Source: Bog-950 sp035299425 (GTDB taxonomy: Bacteria; Bacteroidota; Bacteroidia; Chitinophagales; LD1). From it: 64,000 bases of DNA. The translations under genes were made by a program, and so were the position numbers. The notes under the pieces are model-generated. The model was not told the DNA's origin, ran no database searches, and was given only the letters and a program-made list of their open reading frames with translations. The stretch covers positions 19,833-83,832 of the forward strand of contig DATGWP010000077.1 in the NCBI GenBank assembly GCA_035299425.1, in the 5' to 3' direction. This document shows, one piece after another, positions 8,963 through 16,610 of the stretch. Every line of letters begins with the position of its first letter. The stretch's first letter is position 1.

Positions 8963-9685
8963 ATGTTGAATGTATTTTTCTCTCTTTTATTGCTTTTATT
9001 TGTTTTAATTCTGTGGAATACTTTTTCTATCCGAGCTATTCTGAAAAAAACAAATCAAAATTTCATTGCTGATGAAAAATATTTTGAATTAAAATATAAA
9101 CTTGAGTTTATCACTGCGGGATTTGCTGTTACAACTTTAATAGCTGGCTATTTCGGTTATAATTTTGACACTAGCGCCAAGCAATCTAAGATAGCTATGG
9201 ATGTTTTGGAGCAAAGAATTAAAAAAGATAGTATTCAAATAAATGAAAATATATTTCTTATTACTAAAAGTCGGGATGAGAATGTTCGGGCCTTGACAAA
9301 TCAATGGGAAGCTATTAAGAAATTAAATCAAGAATTAAAAGTTAAAAGCAAAATCATAGACTCTATTTATAAAGTTTCAATGAAGGAACTTAAAGTCAAC
9401 ATAACTTATCATATTGATAATGTTATTTATAAAATCCCTACAGGTGAATTCGTTCCTGAGCATCACGAATTCGCAGAATTTATAACTACAGATGGACAAA
9501 AACTGCCCATATTTAAAAAGCCTCCCTATGTGAACGTCATCTCAAGTGAGGGCCAGCCGTTTCGTGTTAGTAATATTACTATTACCGGATTTGACTTAAT
9601 TGTGCAGGATGGTTTTTACGAGCCAGTGGCCGATGTTTTTCACCTCTCCGTGATAGTTACGGATCATCAAATTGGTGTAGACTAG
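8963..9685 (+). CDS. unknown membrane protein with coiled coil
   Basis: 240 residues, not recognised. An N-terminal hydrophobic segment (LNVFFSLLLLLFVLILW) and a second near residues 48-70 (LEFITAGFAVTTLIAGYFGY) are followed by a charged helical stretch (~75-130; SAKQSKIAMDVLEQRIKKD, NQWEAIKKLNQELKVKSK) that looks like a coiled coil, then a beta-rich C-terminal part (~135-240). Strongly AT-rich like the protease gene 28 bases before it, and probably co-transcribed with it. The layout (membrane anchor, coil, extra domain beside a protease) resembles sensor or substrate subunits, but that is inference only. Confidence 0.6.
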   Translation: MLNVFFSLLLLLFVLILWNTFSIRAILKKTNQNFIADEKYFELKYKLEFITAGFAVTTLIAGYFGYNFDTSAKQSKIAMDVLEQRIKKDSIQINENIFLITKSRDENVRALTNQWEAIKKLNQELKVKSKIIDSIYKVSMKELKVNITYHIDNVIYKIPTGEFVPEHHEFAEFITTDGQKLPIFKKPPYVNVISSEGQPFRVSNITITGFDLIVQDGFYEPVADVFHLSVIVTDHQIGVD

Positions 9686-9694
9686 CAAATTATT

Positions 9695-9790
9695 CACCCC
9701 CCCCCTTTGGCGCAAGAATGTAGCCGAGCATTCGCGCCGGGCTTCTTGTGCCGGGCACTAAGCAAGCTAGAGTATAACCTAACCTCTTGC
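9695..9790 (+). repeat. dispersed repeat family A, long copy
   Basis: Begins CCCCCTTTGGCGCAAGAATG and runs through TTCTTGTGCCGGGCACTA to CTAGAGTATAACCTAACC. The same ~95 bases occur inverted at 57518-57606. Shorter relatives sit at 10909-10950, 11678-11717 (same orientation) and 58695-58734 (inverted). Confidence 0.8.
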
Positions 9791-9852
9791 CAATTCCCCT
9801 CCCCTAATACAGAGGTAGCCAACGCGAGAGTTACTGGTAGAATGAATGTAAA

Positions 9853-10872
9853 TTAAGTGTCCAGAAAATCCCATTCTGAACCTAAAACCCATCTTAAAGC
9901 AGAAAGTTTTCCGTTAATCATACCCCATTCAAAGTCATCCCACGGACCAAGATTTTCCATTCCATATTTTTTTTCCACTTTGGCAGCAGCCTTTCTAGCG
10001 CCATTATATATTTCCATCGGCGTCTCCTTTGGATTATAGGCACCATTGGACTTCGAAACAATCTTGTGCTCTCCTTTTTCGATATGATATAGCCAATTCT
10101 GATGTCGATTGTACCATACTTTGTCTAACAATTCTCCTTCGGCTAAGAGAATTTCATTAAAACTTCTTGGCTCTTCGACCCATTCATTCTCAATTATTAA
10201 CTCACTAACTAGATCCGGCCTTATTCGATGAACTGCCTCTGACAATTTTATGTAATAACGGGATTTTACTTTAGAAAAATAATTTTGAAAATCCGGATGT
10301 GGCTTTCGCTCATCAGTCGGTAAACTGAAATCATTTTTGTTATGAGTAATAAATGCAAATCTAACGTTTGAAATATCTTTGCTTTCTAAGAGAGCCGCAT
10401 AAGTTTCTATTATTATAGCATCATTAAAATTATTTTTAGTGCGATGGAATGGGGCTTTTTTCTCGATTGCCCTTTCTGCAGCCCGCAATTTTATTGCATC
10501 TGTAGTTTCAATAACAACCGATTTATTAAGTAGTTTTTCAATTCGACTAACCGAGGTAAGTAGCGTTGCTCCTAAAGTAGGGATTTTGTAATCGACATCA
10601 TTTAATAAATCAATGACTGTTTTTTTCTTCTTATTATCTCCTAGTTTGTCGACAACCTCTTTGGCTCTTTTAATAACGCTAGAAATACTTTGACTACTTT
10701 CTTTTATTACTCTGGCTTTATTTCGCGAAAACTCTTCAATAACGGTTTTGGGAACAATTAAGACAAGTTCATTGTGCTTAATCAATTCATCCAAGATATT
10801 CAGCAATGTTTCATGATTAGGGTCTTTAATGAGATCTAACCAGACACAGGTATCAACAACTATCTTATGCAT
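9853..10872 (-). CDS. PIN-domain protein with conserved C-terminal extension
   Basis: About 339 residues from ATG 10872 (MHKIVVDTC); an in-frame ATG five codons upstream is possible. Residues 1-~190 form a PIN-like nuclease domain: first acidic residue in VVDTCVWLD, second in VIEEFSRN, then NDAIIIETY and FITHNKNDF, so the acidic metal-binding set is present. A helical insertion lies between. The C-terminal ~110 residues end with YNGARKAAAKVEKKYG, PWDDFEWGMINGKLSALRW and GSEWDFLDT. PIN proteins are usually RNases, often toxins, but no small antitoxin gene is adjacent. AT-rich, and bracketed by two direct copies of repeat family A. Confidence 0.7.
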   Translation of the reverse strand: MHKIVVDTCVWLDLIKDPNHETLLNILDELIKHNELVLIVPKTVIEEFSRNKARVIKESSQSISSVIKRAKEVVDKLGDNKKKKTVIDLLNDVDYKIPTLGATLLTSVSRIEKLLNKSVVIETTDAIKLRAAERAIEKKAPFHRTKNNFNDAIIIETYAALLESKDISNVRFAFITHNKNDFSLPTDERKPHPDFQNYFSKVKSRYYIKLSEAVHRIRPDLVSELIIENEWVEEPRSFNEILLAEGELLDKVWYNRHQNWLYHIEKGEHKIVSKSNGAYNPKETPMEIYNGARKAAAKVEKKYGMENLGPWDDFEWGMINGKLSALRWVLGSEWDFLDT

Positions 10873-10908
10873 ACGGTCTAATTTCAAGTGAAGTTAAGGG
10901 AATAATAA

Positions 10909-10950
10909 ATCCAGAGCGCGCTTTGACGCAAGAACGTAGGCGGGCATCTG
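10909..10950 (+). repeat. dispersed repeat family A, short copy
   Basis: GCTTTGACGCAAGAACGTAG followed by GCGGGCATCTGAGCC; same orientation as 9695-9737, so the PIN gene lies between two direct copies. Confidence 0.7.
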
Positions 10951-10964
10951 AGCCATGCTCCCCA

Positions 10965-11072
10965 ACTGGGCGTAGGCTATGCCTACGTCCAACCAAGTAA
11001 GTAGCCTTTGGCTACTGATAGCTAAAAGCTATCGGCTTACTGCAACGTAGGCATAGCCTACGCTGAGATGAG
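10965..11072 (+). repeat. dispersed repeat family B, copy 1 (CGTAGGC palindromes)
   Basis: Starts ACTGGGCGTAGGCTATGCC and continues through AGTAGCCTTTGGCTACTG and AGCTAAAAGCTATCGG to AACGTAGGCATAGCCTACG. It matches 12695-12805 almost base for base in direct orientation; a partial inverted copy is at 56481-56530. The ends are inverted repeats of CGTAGGC...GCCTACG, and the middle holds two further small hairpins. Confidence 0.8.
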
Positions 11073-11096
11073 CCTTATAATACTTTTAAGATATTA

Positions 11097-11280
11097 CTGT
11101 ATACGGTAACCACATTACCGGTATAGGTAATGCCATTACCGCTTCAAAAGCGGTCGGTGTACACACCACGCGTCAGGTCCATGTACACGCACCTTTTGTA
11201 AAGCTTTTGTAATCAAATTATTGTAACAGGGCGTGGTGTACACTTTTTCAAAAACAGGCACAGTGTACACCGAGATTCCA
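11097..11280 (+). repeat. dispersed repeat family C, copy 1 (GGTAATGCCATTACC ... CACTTTTTCAAAAACAG)
   Basis: Order of parts: ATTACCGG, palindrome GGTAATGCCATTACC, GGTGTACACACC, TAATCAAATTATTGTAACAG and GTGGTGTACACTTTTTCAAA. The same order is found at 16165-16385 and, inverted, at 53138-53330, with strong divergence between parts. Several segments are self-complementary. Confidence 0.75.
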
Positions 11281-11530
11281 CTGGGCGTAGGCCTTGGCCG
11301 AGATGAGATAAGTTCTGCCCCTGCATTTAATCATTGCCGTTGGCTTTAGCCAACGGTAGTGTGGCCAATTCTTAATTGGCTTTAGCCAAAATGTATTACC
11401 GCGTAGTTTAATCTATTGTTTGGCTAAAGCCAAAAAGGGGTGTGTCAATTATCCGTCAGCTAAAGCAGACGGCAATGAATGGGTGCCACTGGGCATAGCC
11501 TACGCTGAGGCTCCCAACTCATCCGCGCCT
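11281..11530. repeat. cluster of REP-like palindromes
   Basis: Four hairpins follow one another: CGTTGGCTTTAGCCAACG (11338-11355), TTGGCTTTAGCCAA (near 11376), TTTGGCTAAAGCCAAA (near 11419) and CCGTCAGCTAAAGCAGACGG (11453-11472), with family-B CGTAGGC half-sites at each end. No reading frame in this stretch has gene character. Together with the neighbouring entries this accounts for the gene-free 10.9-11.8 kb interval. Confidence 0.7.
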
Positions 11531-11594
11531 GTAGCTAAGCCTTGTGCCATGCCGACGCGGATGTAACAGGCTTAGGCATTTGCAATGCCTTTCT

Positions 11595-11720
11595 TGTATT
11601 TATCCTGCAAATCCATACATCCTGCCAATCCTGATTCAGACAACGGCTGTTTGCGCGGGGATGCGGTTCAAGCGCCTGCCCCCTCTTTTGTCGCAATGTA
11701 GCTGGGCATCTGAGCCAGAT
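11595..11720 (+). repeat. dispersed repeat family D copy 1 plus family A short copy
   Basis: 11595-11672 (ATCCTGCAAATCCATACATC, GACAACGGCTGTTTGCGCGG, ATGCGGTTCAAGCG) matches 12548-12632 in direct orientation. It is followed at 11678-11717 by TCGCAATGTAGCTGGGCATC and TGAGCC, a degenerate family-A copy. The overlapping short frames on both strands here are repeat sequence, not genes. Confidence 0.7.
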
Positions 11721-11805
11721 TGCTTTTGCATCGGTTATAAGCGGAAGATTGTTTCGCAATATTTACGCTATATTCAAATATACTTTTAACCAAAACATAT
11801 AGCTG

Positions 11806-12435
11806 GTGAAATATATTACGCTTTTATTGCTGGTGTTTGCGCTGGCAGCTTGTAATCAAAAGAAAATAATAAACGCACCTAACGACCAATTTCAATTGAG
11901 TGATATTCCATTGCACAAAGGTATGTCGGTAACGCTGTTTGTGGGTGATGAGCTGGAAGGTCAGGAACCCTACCGGGATACAGTTATTATGGACTATATA
12001 GCAGAAGGCATTAGCAGGAATGGGTACGATAATCTTGTTTGTAATGTTATAAGAAAAGAGAACCCAGGCGATATAGTTTACCCTACATACTATTACGCTG
12101 CCGATTCGCTGTATTTAGTTCTCACTTCGGGCGTTGATACTACCCGCTTTGATATTGACCACGAATTGCATCTTCCGCTATTTGTAGGAAAAAAATGGGC
12201 CTCGAAAAATGGTTACAATCACTATGCGGTGGTTGACAACAACGCCAGCTACGCCGGATACGATGGTTTGTTTGAGGTTAGATGTACAGCAATTTCGAAA
12301 GCAAAGCCCAATTTGATGTCGAGGTATTGTTACAAGAAAGGAATGGGCTGCGTTTACCATGAATATATTGAGGACACATTGCAGCCCAAACAAGCCCGGC
12401 TGTTTTCACATGTAATTAAAGTAGAAGGCAAGTAG
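11806..12435 (+). CDS. hypothetical lipoprotein
   Basis: 209 residues from a GTG start. The N-terminus KYITLLLLVFALAACNQKK has a clear lipobox (LAAC), so it should be a lipid-anchored envelope protein. The mature part has no motif I recognise; it is acidic and Tyr-rich with predicted beta strands (GMSVTLFVGDELEG, YYYAADSLYLVLTSGVDTT). No ATG is available upstream in frame. It is isolated between repeat-rich spacers. Confidence 0.65.
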   Translation: MKYITLLLLVFALAACNQKKIINAPNDQFQLSDIPLHKGMSVTLFVGDELEGQEPYRDTVIMDYIAEGISRNGYDNLVCNVIRKENPGDIVYPTYYYAADSLYLVLTSGVDTTRFDIDHELHLPLFVGKKWASKNGYNHYAVVDNNASYAGYDGLFEVRCTAISKAKPNLMSRYCYKKGMGCVYHEYIEDTLQPKQARLFSHVIKVEGK

Positions 12436-12822
12436 TAGTAAGTAAGTCGGGAATATAACACACCGTTGTTCCGAGTGTTTCCGCTGCTTTGGGCGGAACA
12501 ACTCGGAACTAGCAATAAAAAGGAGTCTCTGACTCCGTGAGAGACTGCCTATATCCTGCAAATCCATACATCCTGCAAATCCTGATTCAGACAACGGCTG
12601 TTTGCGCGGGGGATGCGGTTCAAGCGGAGCATTTGAACCGCGATTTTTTTGGTTACTTTTTTTCTAAAAAAAAGGGACAAAGAAAAAGCACCCCACTGGG
12701 CGTAGGCTGTGCCTACGTCCAACCAAGAAAGTAGCCTTTGGCTACTGATAGCTAAAAAGCTATCGGTTTACTGCAACGTAGGCATAGTCTGCGCCAGGAT
12801 GAGAAAAGTGTTTAGCATTTGC
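12436..12822. repeat. repeat-filled intergenic region (families D and B, second copies)
   Basis: 12548-12632 is the second copy of family D. It runs on through GAACCGCGATTTTTTTGG, TCTAAAAAAAAGGGACAAAG and CACCCCACTGGGCGTAGGC; bases 12595-12720 match 56755-56888 inverted. 12695-12805 is the second copy of family B. At 12520-12545 GAGTCTCTGACTCCGTGAGAG is a short hairpin. No gene is seen. Confidence 0.75.
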
Positions 12823-13623
12823 CTAAAATACTATCCCCTCAAAGCCATACTTGGCTTTCCATTTATCGTCGCCGGTTACTTTATTATACTGCTCCCGCAT
12901 TCTTTTAATCTGGTCTTTCAGGCTTTCTCTTGAGTATCTCAGGGTAACGGCACTACCTCCTCCATCTGGCAAAATAGGTACTGGCTTTTCTTTTAACCAG
13001 GGCCTTGTAAAATCTTTTGTCAACTCGGCACCGGTTACTGCTTTATCTAAAACTATAGAGCCCTTTTGGCCGCGGGCTTCTATATCCAGCTGCACAATTA
13101 CACCCTCGTACGGAAAGGTTACCTGCAAAGGCAATAGTGCATGCGAAATATAAAGGCCCATAGAATTATCAACCGTTAAATCCTTAGTTATCCAAATCTC
13201 GTAAGAATAGTTGGAGCTGTATGTTTGCATACCGTATATACCCACCCCGCCAATTACCAGGGTGCGTTCCATGGTAAATTTTTCGCAGTTATATCCTTTT
13301 ATCTTTTTCTTGTCACCGGTAGCTATCAGTTTCGAGTCGGGCCGGTAAACCGAATCAAGGGTCTCTACTATATAATCGCGGTTAACTGTAAAATCCATAA
13401 TCAGCAGATTTGTTTTCTTCTCTATATATCGGGCAGGGTTCCGGCTGTTAACCGGCATGGTCTGTATCCTAACAAAACCTTCGCCATACATTATATCAGC
13501 ATAATCAATGGTTTTGTTGTCTTTGCCACTTATATTTTTGTAGTGAAGCTCGTTTACCTGTTGCGCTTGTGTTATGGTAAAAAGCAAGCAGGCTACGAAT
13601 GAAAATGCATGGTTTAATTTCAT
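12823..13623 (-). CDS. secreted protein of GLPGLI/DUF4412-like type, unknown function
   Basis: About 267 residues from ATG 13623 (MKLNHAFSFVACLLFTITQA), which gives a clean signal peptide ending in TQAQQ; longer in-frame starts at 13632 and 13644 exist. The body repeats the plan of small Bacteroidota periplasmic proteins: a strand-rich middle (YADIMYGEGFVRIQTMP, TNLLIMDF) and the loop KIKGYNCEKFTM, typical of the GLPGLI/DUF4412 proteins, then YEIWITKDL. Function in that family is not established. The C-terminus has a helical LKDQIKRMREQYNK. Family assignment is by pattern only. Confidence 0.55.
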   Translation of the reverse strand: MKLNHAFSFVACLLFTITQAQQVNELHYKNISGKDNKTIDYADIMYGEGFVRIQTMPVNSRNPARYIEKKTNLLIMDFTVNRDYIVETLDSVYRPDSKLIATGDKKKIKGYNCEKFTMERTLVIGGVGIYGMQTYSSNYSYEIWITKDLTVDNSMGLYISHALLPLQVTFPYEGVIVQLDIEARGQKGSIVLDKAVTGAELTKDFTRPWLKEKPVPILPDGGGSAVTLRYSRESLKDQIKRMREQYNKVTGDDKWKAKYGFEGIVF

Positions 13624-13721
13624 GTTGTACATATTACGATTCATTATTGAATGGATAATTATAAAAATAGTTTTGGTAGTAATACATTCAAATGTACTGC
13701 TCATTACAAAAGAAAAGCGCC

Positions 13722-13985
13722 CAATGGGCGTAGGCAATGTCCATAACTGTTCGAAACATTGCAGTATGGCCTGAAAGGCCTTAGTCTATCAGCACGGGCT
13801 GAAGGCCTGTGTATGTCACAATTTCCAACTCAAGCCCCGTAAGGGTGCAATAATTAAGGCACCAAATAGTATTGCGGCCATACAGGCCTTAAGAGATACA
13901 AATCGTAGTTTTCATCGGGCTTTACCCGATGCTAATTTATTGTGCCCCGTTGGGGCTTATGAGGGTGTCGAATACCTGTGGGCAC
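13722..13985 (+). repeat. dispersed repeat family E, copy 1 (~250 bp)
   Basis: Matches 55425-55690 in direct orientation at roughly four bases in five. Shared landmarks in order: ACTGTTCGAAACAT, TATGGCCTGAAAGGCCTTA, TCTATCAGCAC, GGCTGAAGGCCTGTGTAT, TATTGCGGCC, ACAGGCCTTAA, CATCGGGCTTTACCCGATG, GCCCCGTTGGGGCTTA and a terminal CACAGCCTACGC. Every landmark is itself palindromic or half a palindrome, so the element could fold into a multi-hairpin structure. Confidence 0.8.
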
Positions 13986-13988
13986 AGC

Positions 13989-14399
13989 CTACGCTGAGAT
14001 GAGCTTTACCCAATCTGATAGTGATATAAGTTTTATTTTATTTACCTGTTTCATGTTTAATAGGGGCTTATCTCTGGTAACAAGGTAATGTGACTTTACG
14101 GTATAGGCAAGGTCAAAAAGGTAATTGTCTTTTATATCTGGAGCGCGGTCAAATCTTAAATCAATTTCTGTTTCAGTGGTTACGGCTTTGATAAACCGAA
14201 GATAGGCAGATACTGGCTCTGTAAGAAGAACCTTAATCCTATCTCTGGAAAGTACATCTTTAACTTCTGCAATCAGTTCAGGACATACATAGATTGTAAC
14301 TCCGCAATCTTTATACCAGGTTACTAATAAGTCTAAATTTTTACTGATGATAAGAGATACGAAAATATTCGTATCCAGTACAACCTTATCGGTTTTCAT
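13989..14399 (-). CDS. PIN-family toxin of a toxin-antitoxin pair
   Basis: 136 residues, normal for the putative toxin component PIN family. Acidic positions are visible: VVLDTNIFVSLI (Asp), PELIAEVKDVL (Glu), IKDNYLFDLAY (Asp) and YLVTRDKPLL (Asp). PIN toxins cut RNA when freed from their antitoxin. Its ATG overlaps the stop of the upstream 70-residue gene by four bases (ATGA), so the two are translationally coupled. Autoregulation by the antitoxin-toxin complex is expected from the family. Confidence 0.8.
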   Translation of the reverse strand: MKTDKVVLDTNIFVSLIISKNLDLLVTWYKDCGVTIYVCPELIAEVKDVLSRDRIKVLLTEPVSAYLRFIKAVTTETEIDLRFDRAPDIKDNYLFDLAYTVKSHYLVTRDKPLLNMKQVNKIKLISLSDWVKLISA

Positions 14400-14608
14400 T
14401 TGCGCTTACGCTTTTTGCGCACATCATTTACTATCTCGCAAATCTCCTCTATAGAAATGGAATTTTTCTTCACCGATTTATTAAGGCGTTTGGCTTCATC
14501 CATTAAAACTTTGCGCTCAAGCGCATCTAATAGCCTTTCCTGGTCGCGTGGCTTTAATGCCTCCACGTAATCGCTGATTTTGGCAACAGTATTTGTAGTA
14601 AAATCCAT
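14396..14608 (-). CDS. antitoxin partner of the PIN toxin
   Basis: 70 residues: a helical N-terminal part (TNTVAKISDYVEALKPRDQ) and a Lys/Arg-rich tail (NDVRKKRKRK). Size, position before a PIN toxin and the 4-base overlap indicate an antitoxin. The fold class is not clear; it does not show an evident AbrB, Phd or RHH signature. The basic tail could contact DNA or the toxin. Confidence 0.7.
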   Translation of the reverse strand: MDFTTNTVAKISDYVEALKPRDQERLLDALERKVLMDEAKRLNKSVKKNSISIEEICEIVNDVRKKRKRK

Positions 14609-14640
14609 GTATCGAAGATAGTAAAATGCGGCGACACTGC

Positions 14641-16032
14641 CTACACCGATGGGTTCATATGCCTTACCGCCGCCTCAAACTCATCCTCGCTGCCCTTTAT
14701 CCAGTTTAGCGCTACTACAGTTTGTTTCTCCAGCGTTACGCCCTGTATGGCGTAAAACATCTGGCCCTGGCTATAGCGCACCGCTACTATGTATACCTGC
14801 TGGTCTACGGCAAGGTCATCAAAACGGCTATAACCCACGCAGTTGTTGCCGCGCACTATGGCGTTTTTGTTCTTTACCACGAGGCGCACATCGCAGTCGG
14901 CATCGTCCTGTATTATCACATCGGCTTTGGTGCCCTGTGTATTGGTAATACGGCTGCAGGCTATCCAGCCCAGTTTATCAAACCTCTGGGTAAACACCTT
15001 ATCGGTAAACACCACATCACTTTTATCGCTTACCAGTGGTATTATGCTGTTATCCGAGAAAGCAACTATCACCTGGTCTTTGCGGCGCAGGTTAAAATCT
15101 ACATTCAGCTTCACCTGTGCACTTACCTTGCGTTTGCCGTAGGTAGCAGGTTTCCATTTAGGCATTTGCTCCAGCGTGGTTATTATCTCCTCTCTAAAAG
15201 TTTTGTATGCCGAGCCGCAGTTTACATCGCGTACCTTACCGTTTTTGTCTACCGTAAACGTTACCTCTACATTACCCGAAAGCTCGTTGCGCTTGGCCTC
15301 TTCCGGGTACTCCAGTTGCGCCAGCAGGTAGTTATCCAGTGTGTAGCCTTTGTAATTAAACTCGGGCTTATACAGTTGTGTCTTGGCAGCGCCGGCCAGG
15401 GCATCGCTGGTAGTGCCGGTGGCTGGTATCCAGCTGGTGTTATTTTGCACCTGTGTACCATAGTAAAAACGGTAGCCATCGTTGCCGTTCACCGCAAAAG
15501 GAAACTCTATGTTTATCTCTTCGCCTTCTTTAAGCTCTACCCTTTCGCCATTGCAGGTGGCCGACACATACACAGCCGCCCTGGTTTCCAGCACCTTGTT
15601 GCCCATGGTGGTGGTCAGGTTCTCTTCCAGCATTTCGCCGGTGGTGTAGCACTCCTTCAGCTCAATATCAATATCGGAGGTTACTTCGCGGCCATCTTTA
15701 AAGGTAAAGCTGCTGGGCGCTACCGATATGCGGGTGCCGTACTCGCCCTGTAGCTCGTTCAGCTCTATAGGCTTAATACTAAAGTGCTGGGGCTGGGCCT
15801 GCATGGCGGCCAATAGCTTAAGTATGGCCTTGCTTTGTTTAAGGGGCACATCTTTATCGCGCGGCTCAAACTTCAAATAATAATCCTTGGCATTGGGGGC
15901 AGTGTTAAACGATTGCAGGGCCGTTTGGGTAAACGTATCGGTAACTACAGCATGCTCGGTGCTCTGCTCGCCGGTTTGGTTGCAGGCCGCAAAAAACAGG
16001 ATTGCCACTATCAGGGGTAAGCATTTCTTCAT
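14641..16032 (-). CDS. lipoprotein with TonB C-terminal domain
   Basis: 463 residues. PLIVAILFFAACNQTGEQ is a lipoprotein signal (FAAC). Residues ~236-325 form a TonB C-terminal domain (LEYPEEAKRNELSGNVEVTF, VDKNGKVRDVNCGS, EQMPKWKPATYGKRKVSAQV). The first ~230 residues hold strand-rich sequence (FKDGREVTSDIDIELKE) and the last ~135 another beta region ending in EAAVRHMNPSV. TonB domains normally sit on an inner-membrane anchor with a Pro-rich linker; here a lipid anchor replaces it, so the domain may only serve as a protein-binding module. Function is unknown. Confidence 0.7.
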   Translation of the reverse strand: MKKCLPLIVAILFFAACNQTGEQSTEHAVVTDTFTQTALQSFNTAPNAKDYYLKFEPRDKDVPLKQSKAILKLLAAMQAQPQHFSIKPIELNELQGEYGTRISVAPSSFTFKDGREVTSDIDIELKECYTTGEMLEENLTTTMGNKVLETRAAVYVSATCNGERVELKEGEEINIEFPFAVNGNDGYRFYYGTQVQNNTSWIPATGTTSDALAGAAKTQLYKPEFNYKGYTLDNYLLAQLEYPEEAKRNELSGNVEVTFTVDKNGKVRDVNCGSAYKTFREEIITTLEQMPKWKPATYGKRKVSAQVKLNVDFNLRRKDQVIVAFSDNSIIPLVSDKSDVVFTDKVFTQRFDKLGWIACSRITNTQGTKADVIIQDDADCDVRLVVKNKNAIVRGNNCVGYSRFDDLAVDQQVYIVAVRYSQGQMFYAIQGVTLEKQTVVALNWIKGSEDEFEAAVRHMNPSV

Positions 16033-16164
16033 AGGCCTGCCGGGTTTTTAATATTTTTAAATATAACGAAATCTTATTTCAAAATAGTATCTCAATTGCT
16101 TTTAGTCAATTCTTTACAAGTTATTTTTTGTATACAAAAATGGACGAGGGCCGCATTCCCCGTA

Positions 16165-16390
16165 GGTGCAAGCTTCTAAACCACAACCTGGTAATGGGTT
16201 CTAAAACTACCTGAAACAGGTAAAGCTATATACAATTCAAATACTCGCTGGGCACACCCGGTTATTTTCACCCCAGGGACACCCCTCGTTCGTAAATATT
16301 TAAAAATCAATTGTTTGCAAACACAGTGAGGGGACACTTTTTCAAAATTGAACTCTTTTTGCGATAGGGTGGACACCCCCTTTTATAAGG
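16165..16390 (+). repeat. dispersed repeat family C, copy 2
   Basis: Within the 578-base gap between the TonB-domain lipoprotein and ppiD. Landmarks: TGGTAATGGG, TCACCCCAGGGACACCCCTC, TTTAAAAATCAATTG, GTGAGGGGACACTTTTTC and GGTGGACACCCCC. The last two segments match the inverted copy at 53138-53330 closely. The remaining parts of the gap (16033-16164, 16391-16610) show no gene. Confidence 0.75.
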
Positions 16391-16610
16391 CTTTTCTGTT
16401 GAGTGAAGTGCTATCGGCCTGCCTGTCAACAGTGGCTGGTAAGCGGTAAAACAGGCCGCAGATTACACGGTAAACAGCCTTAGCCTAAACTCATAATACA
16501 TCTATTTCATTTTCCGACTTTTTCGCTTTTATTTGCCGTCCTTTAAAAAAGGAGTGTTTAACAATTAAAATACCCCGCGTAAAACCGGGATTAAAACCCT
16601 AACATCTCAC

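Noticed and set aside
11281..11530. CRISPR array suspected from regular hairpins
   Set aside because: Units vary in length and sequence, no constant-length spacers, no cas genes.
11535..11789. Short frames on both strands (74 and 81 codons)
   Set aside because: They are composed of repeat families D and A and the same strings recur at 12.5-12.7 kb.
14722..15753. 343-codon open frame on the plus strand opposite the TonB-domain lipoprotein
   Set aside because: Tyr/His/Val-rich product typical of an antisense shadow; the minus-strand frame has lipobox and domain.
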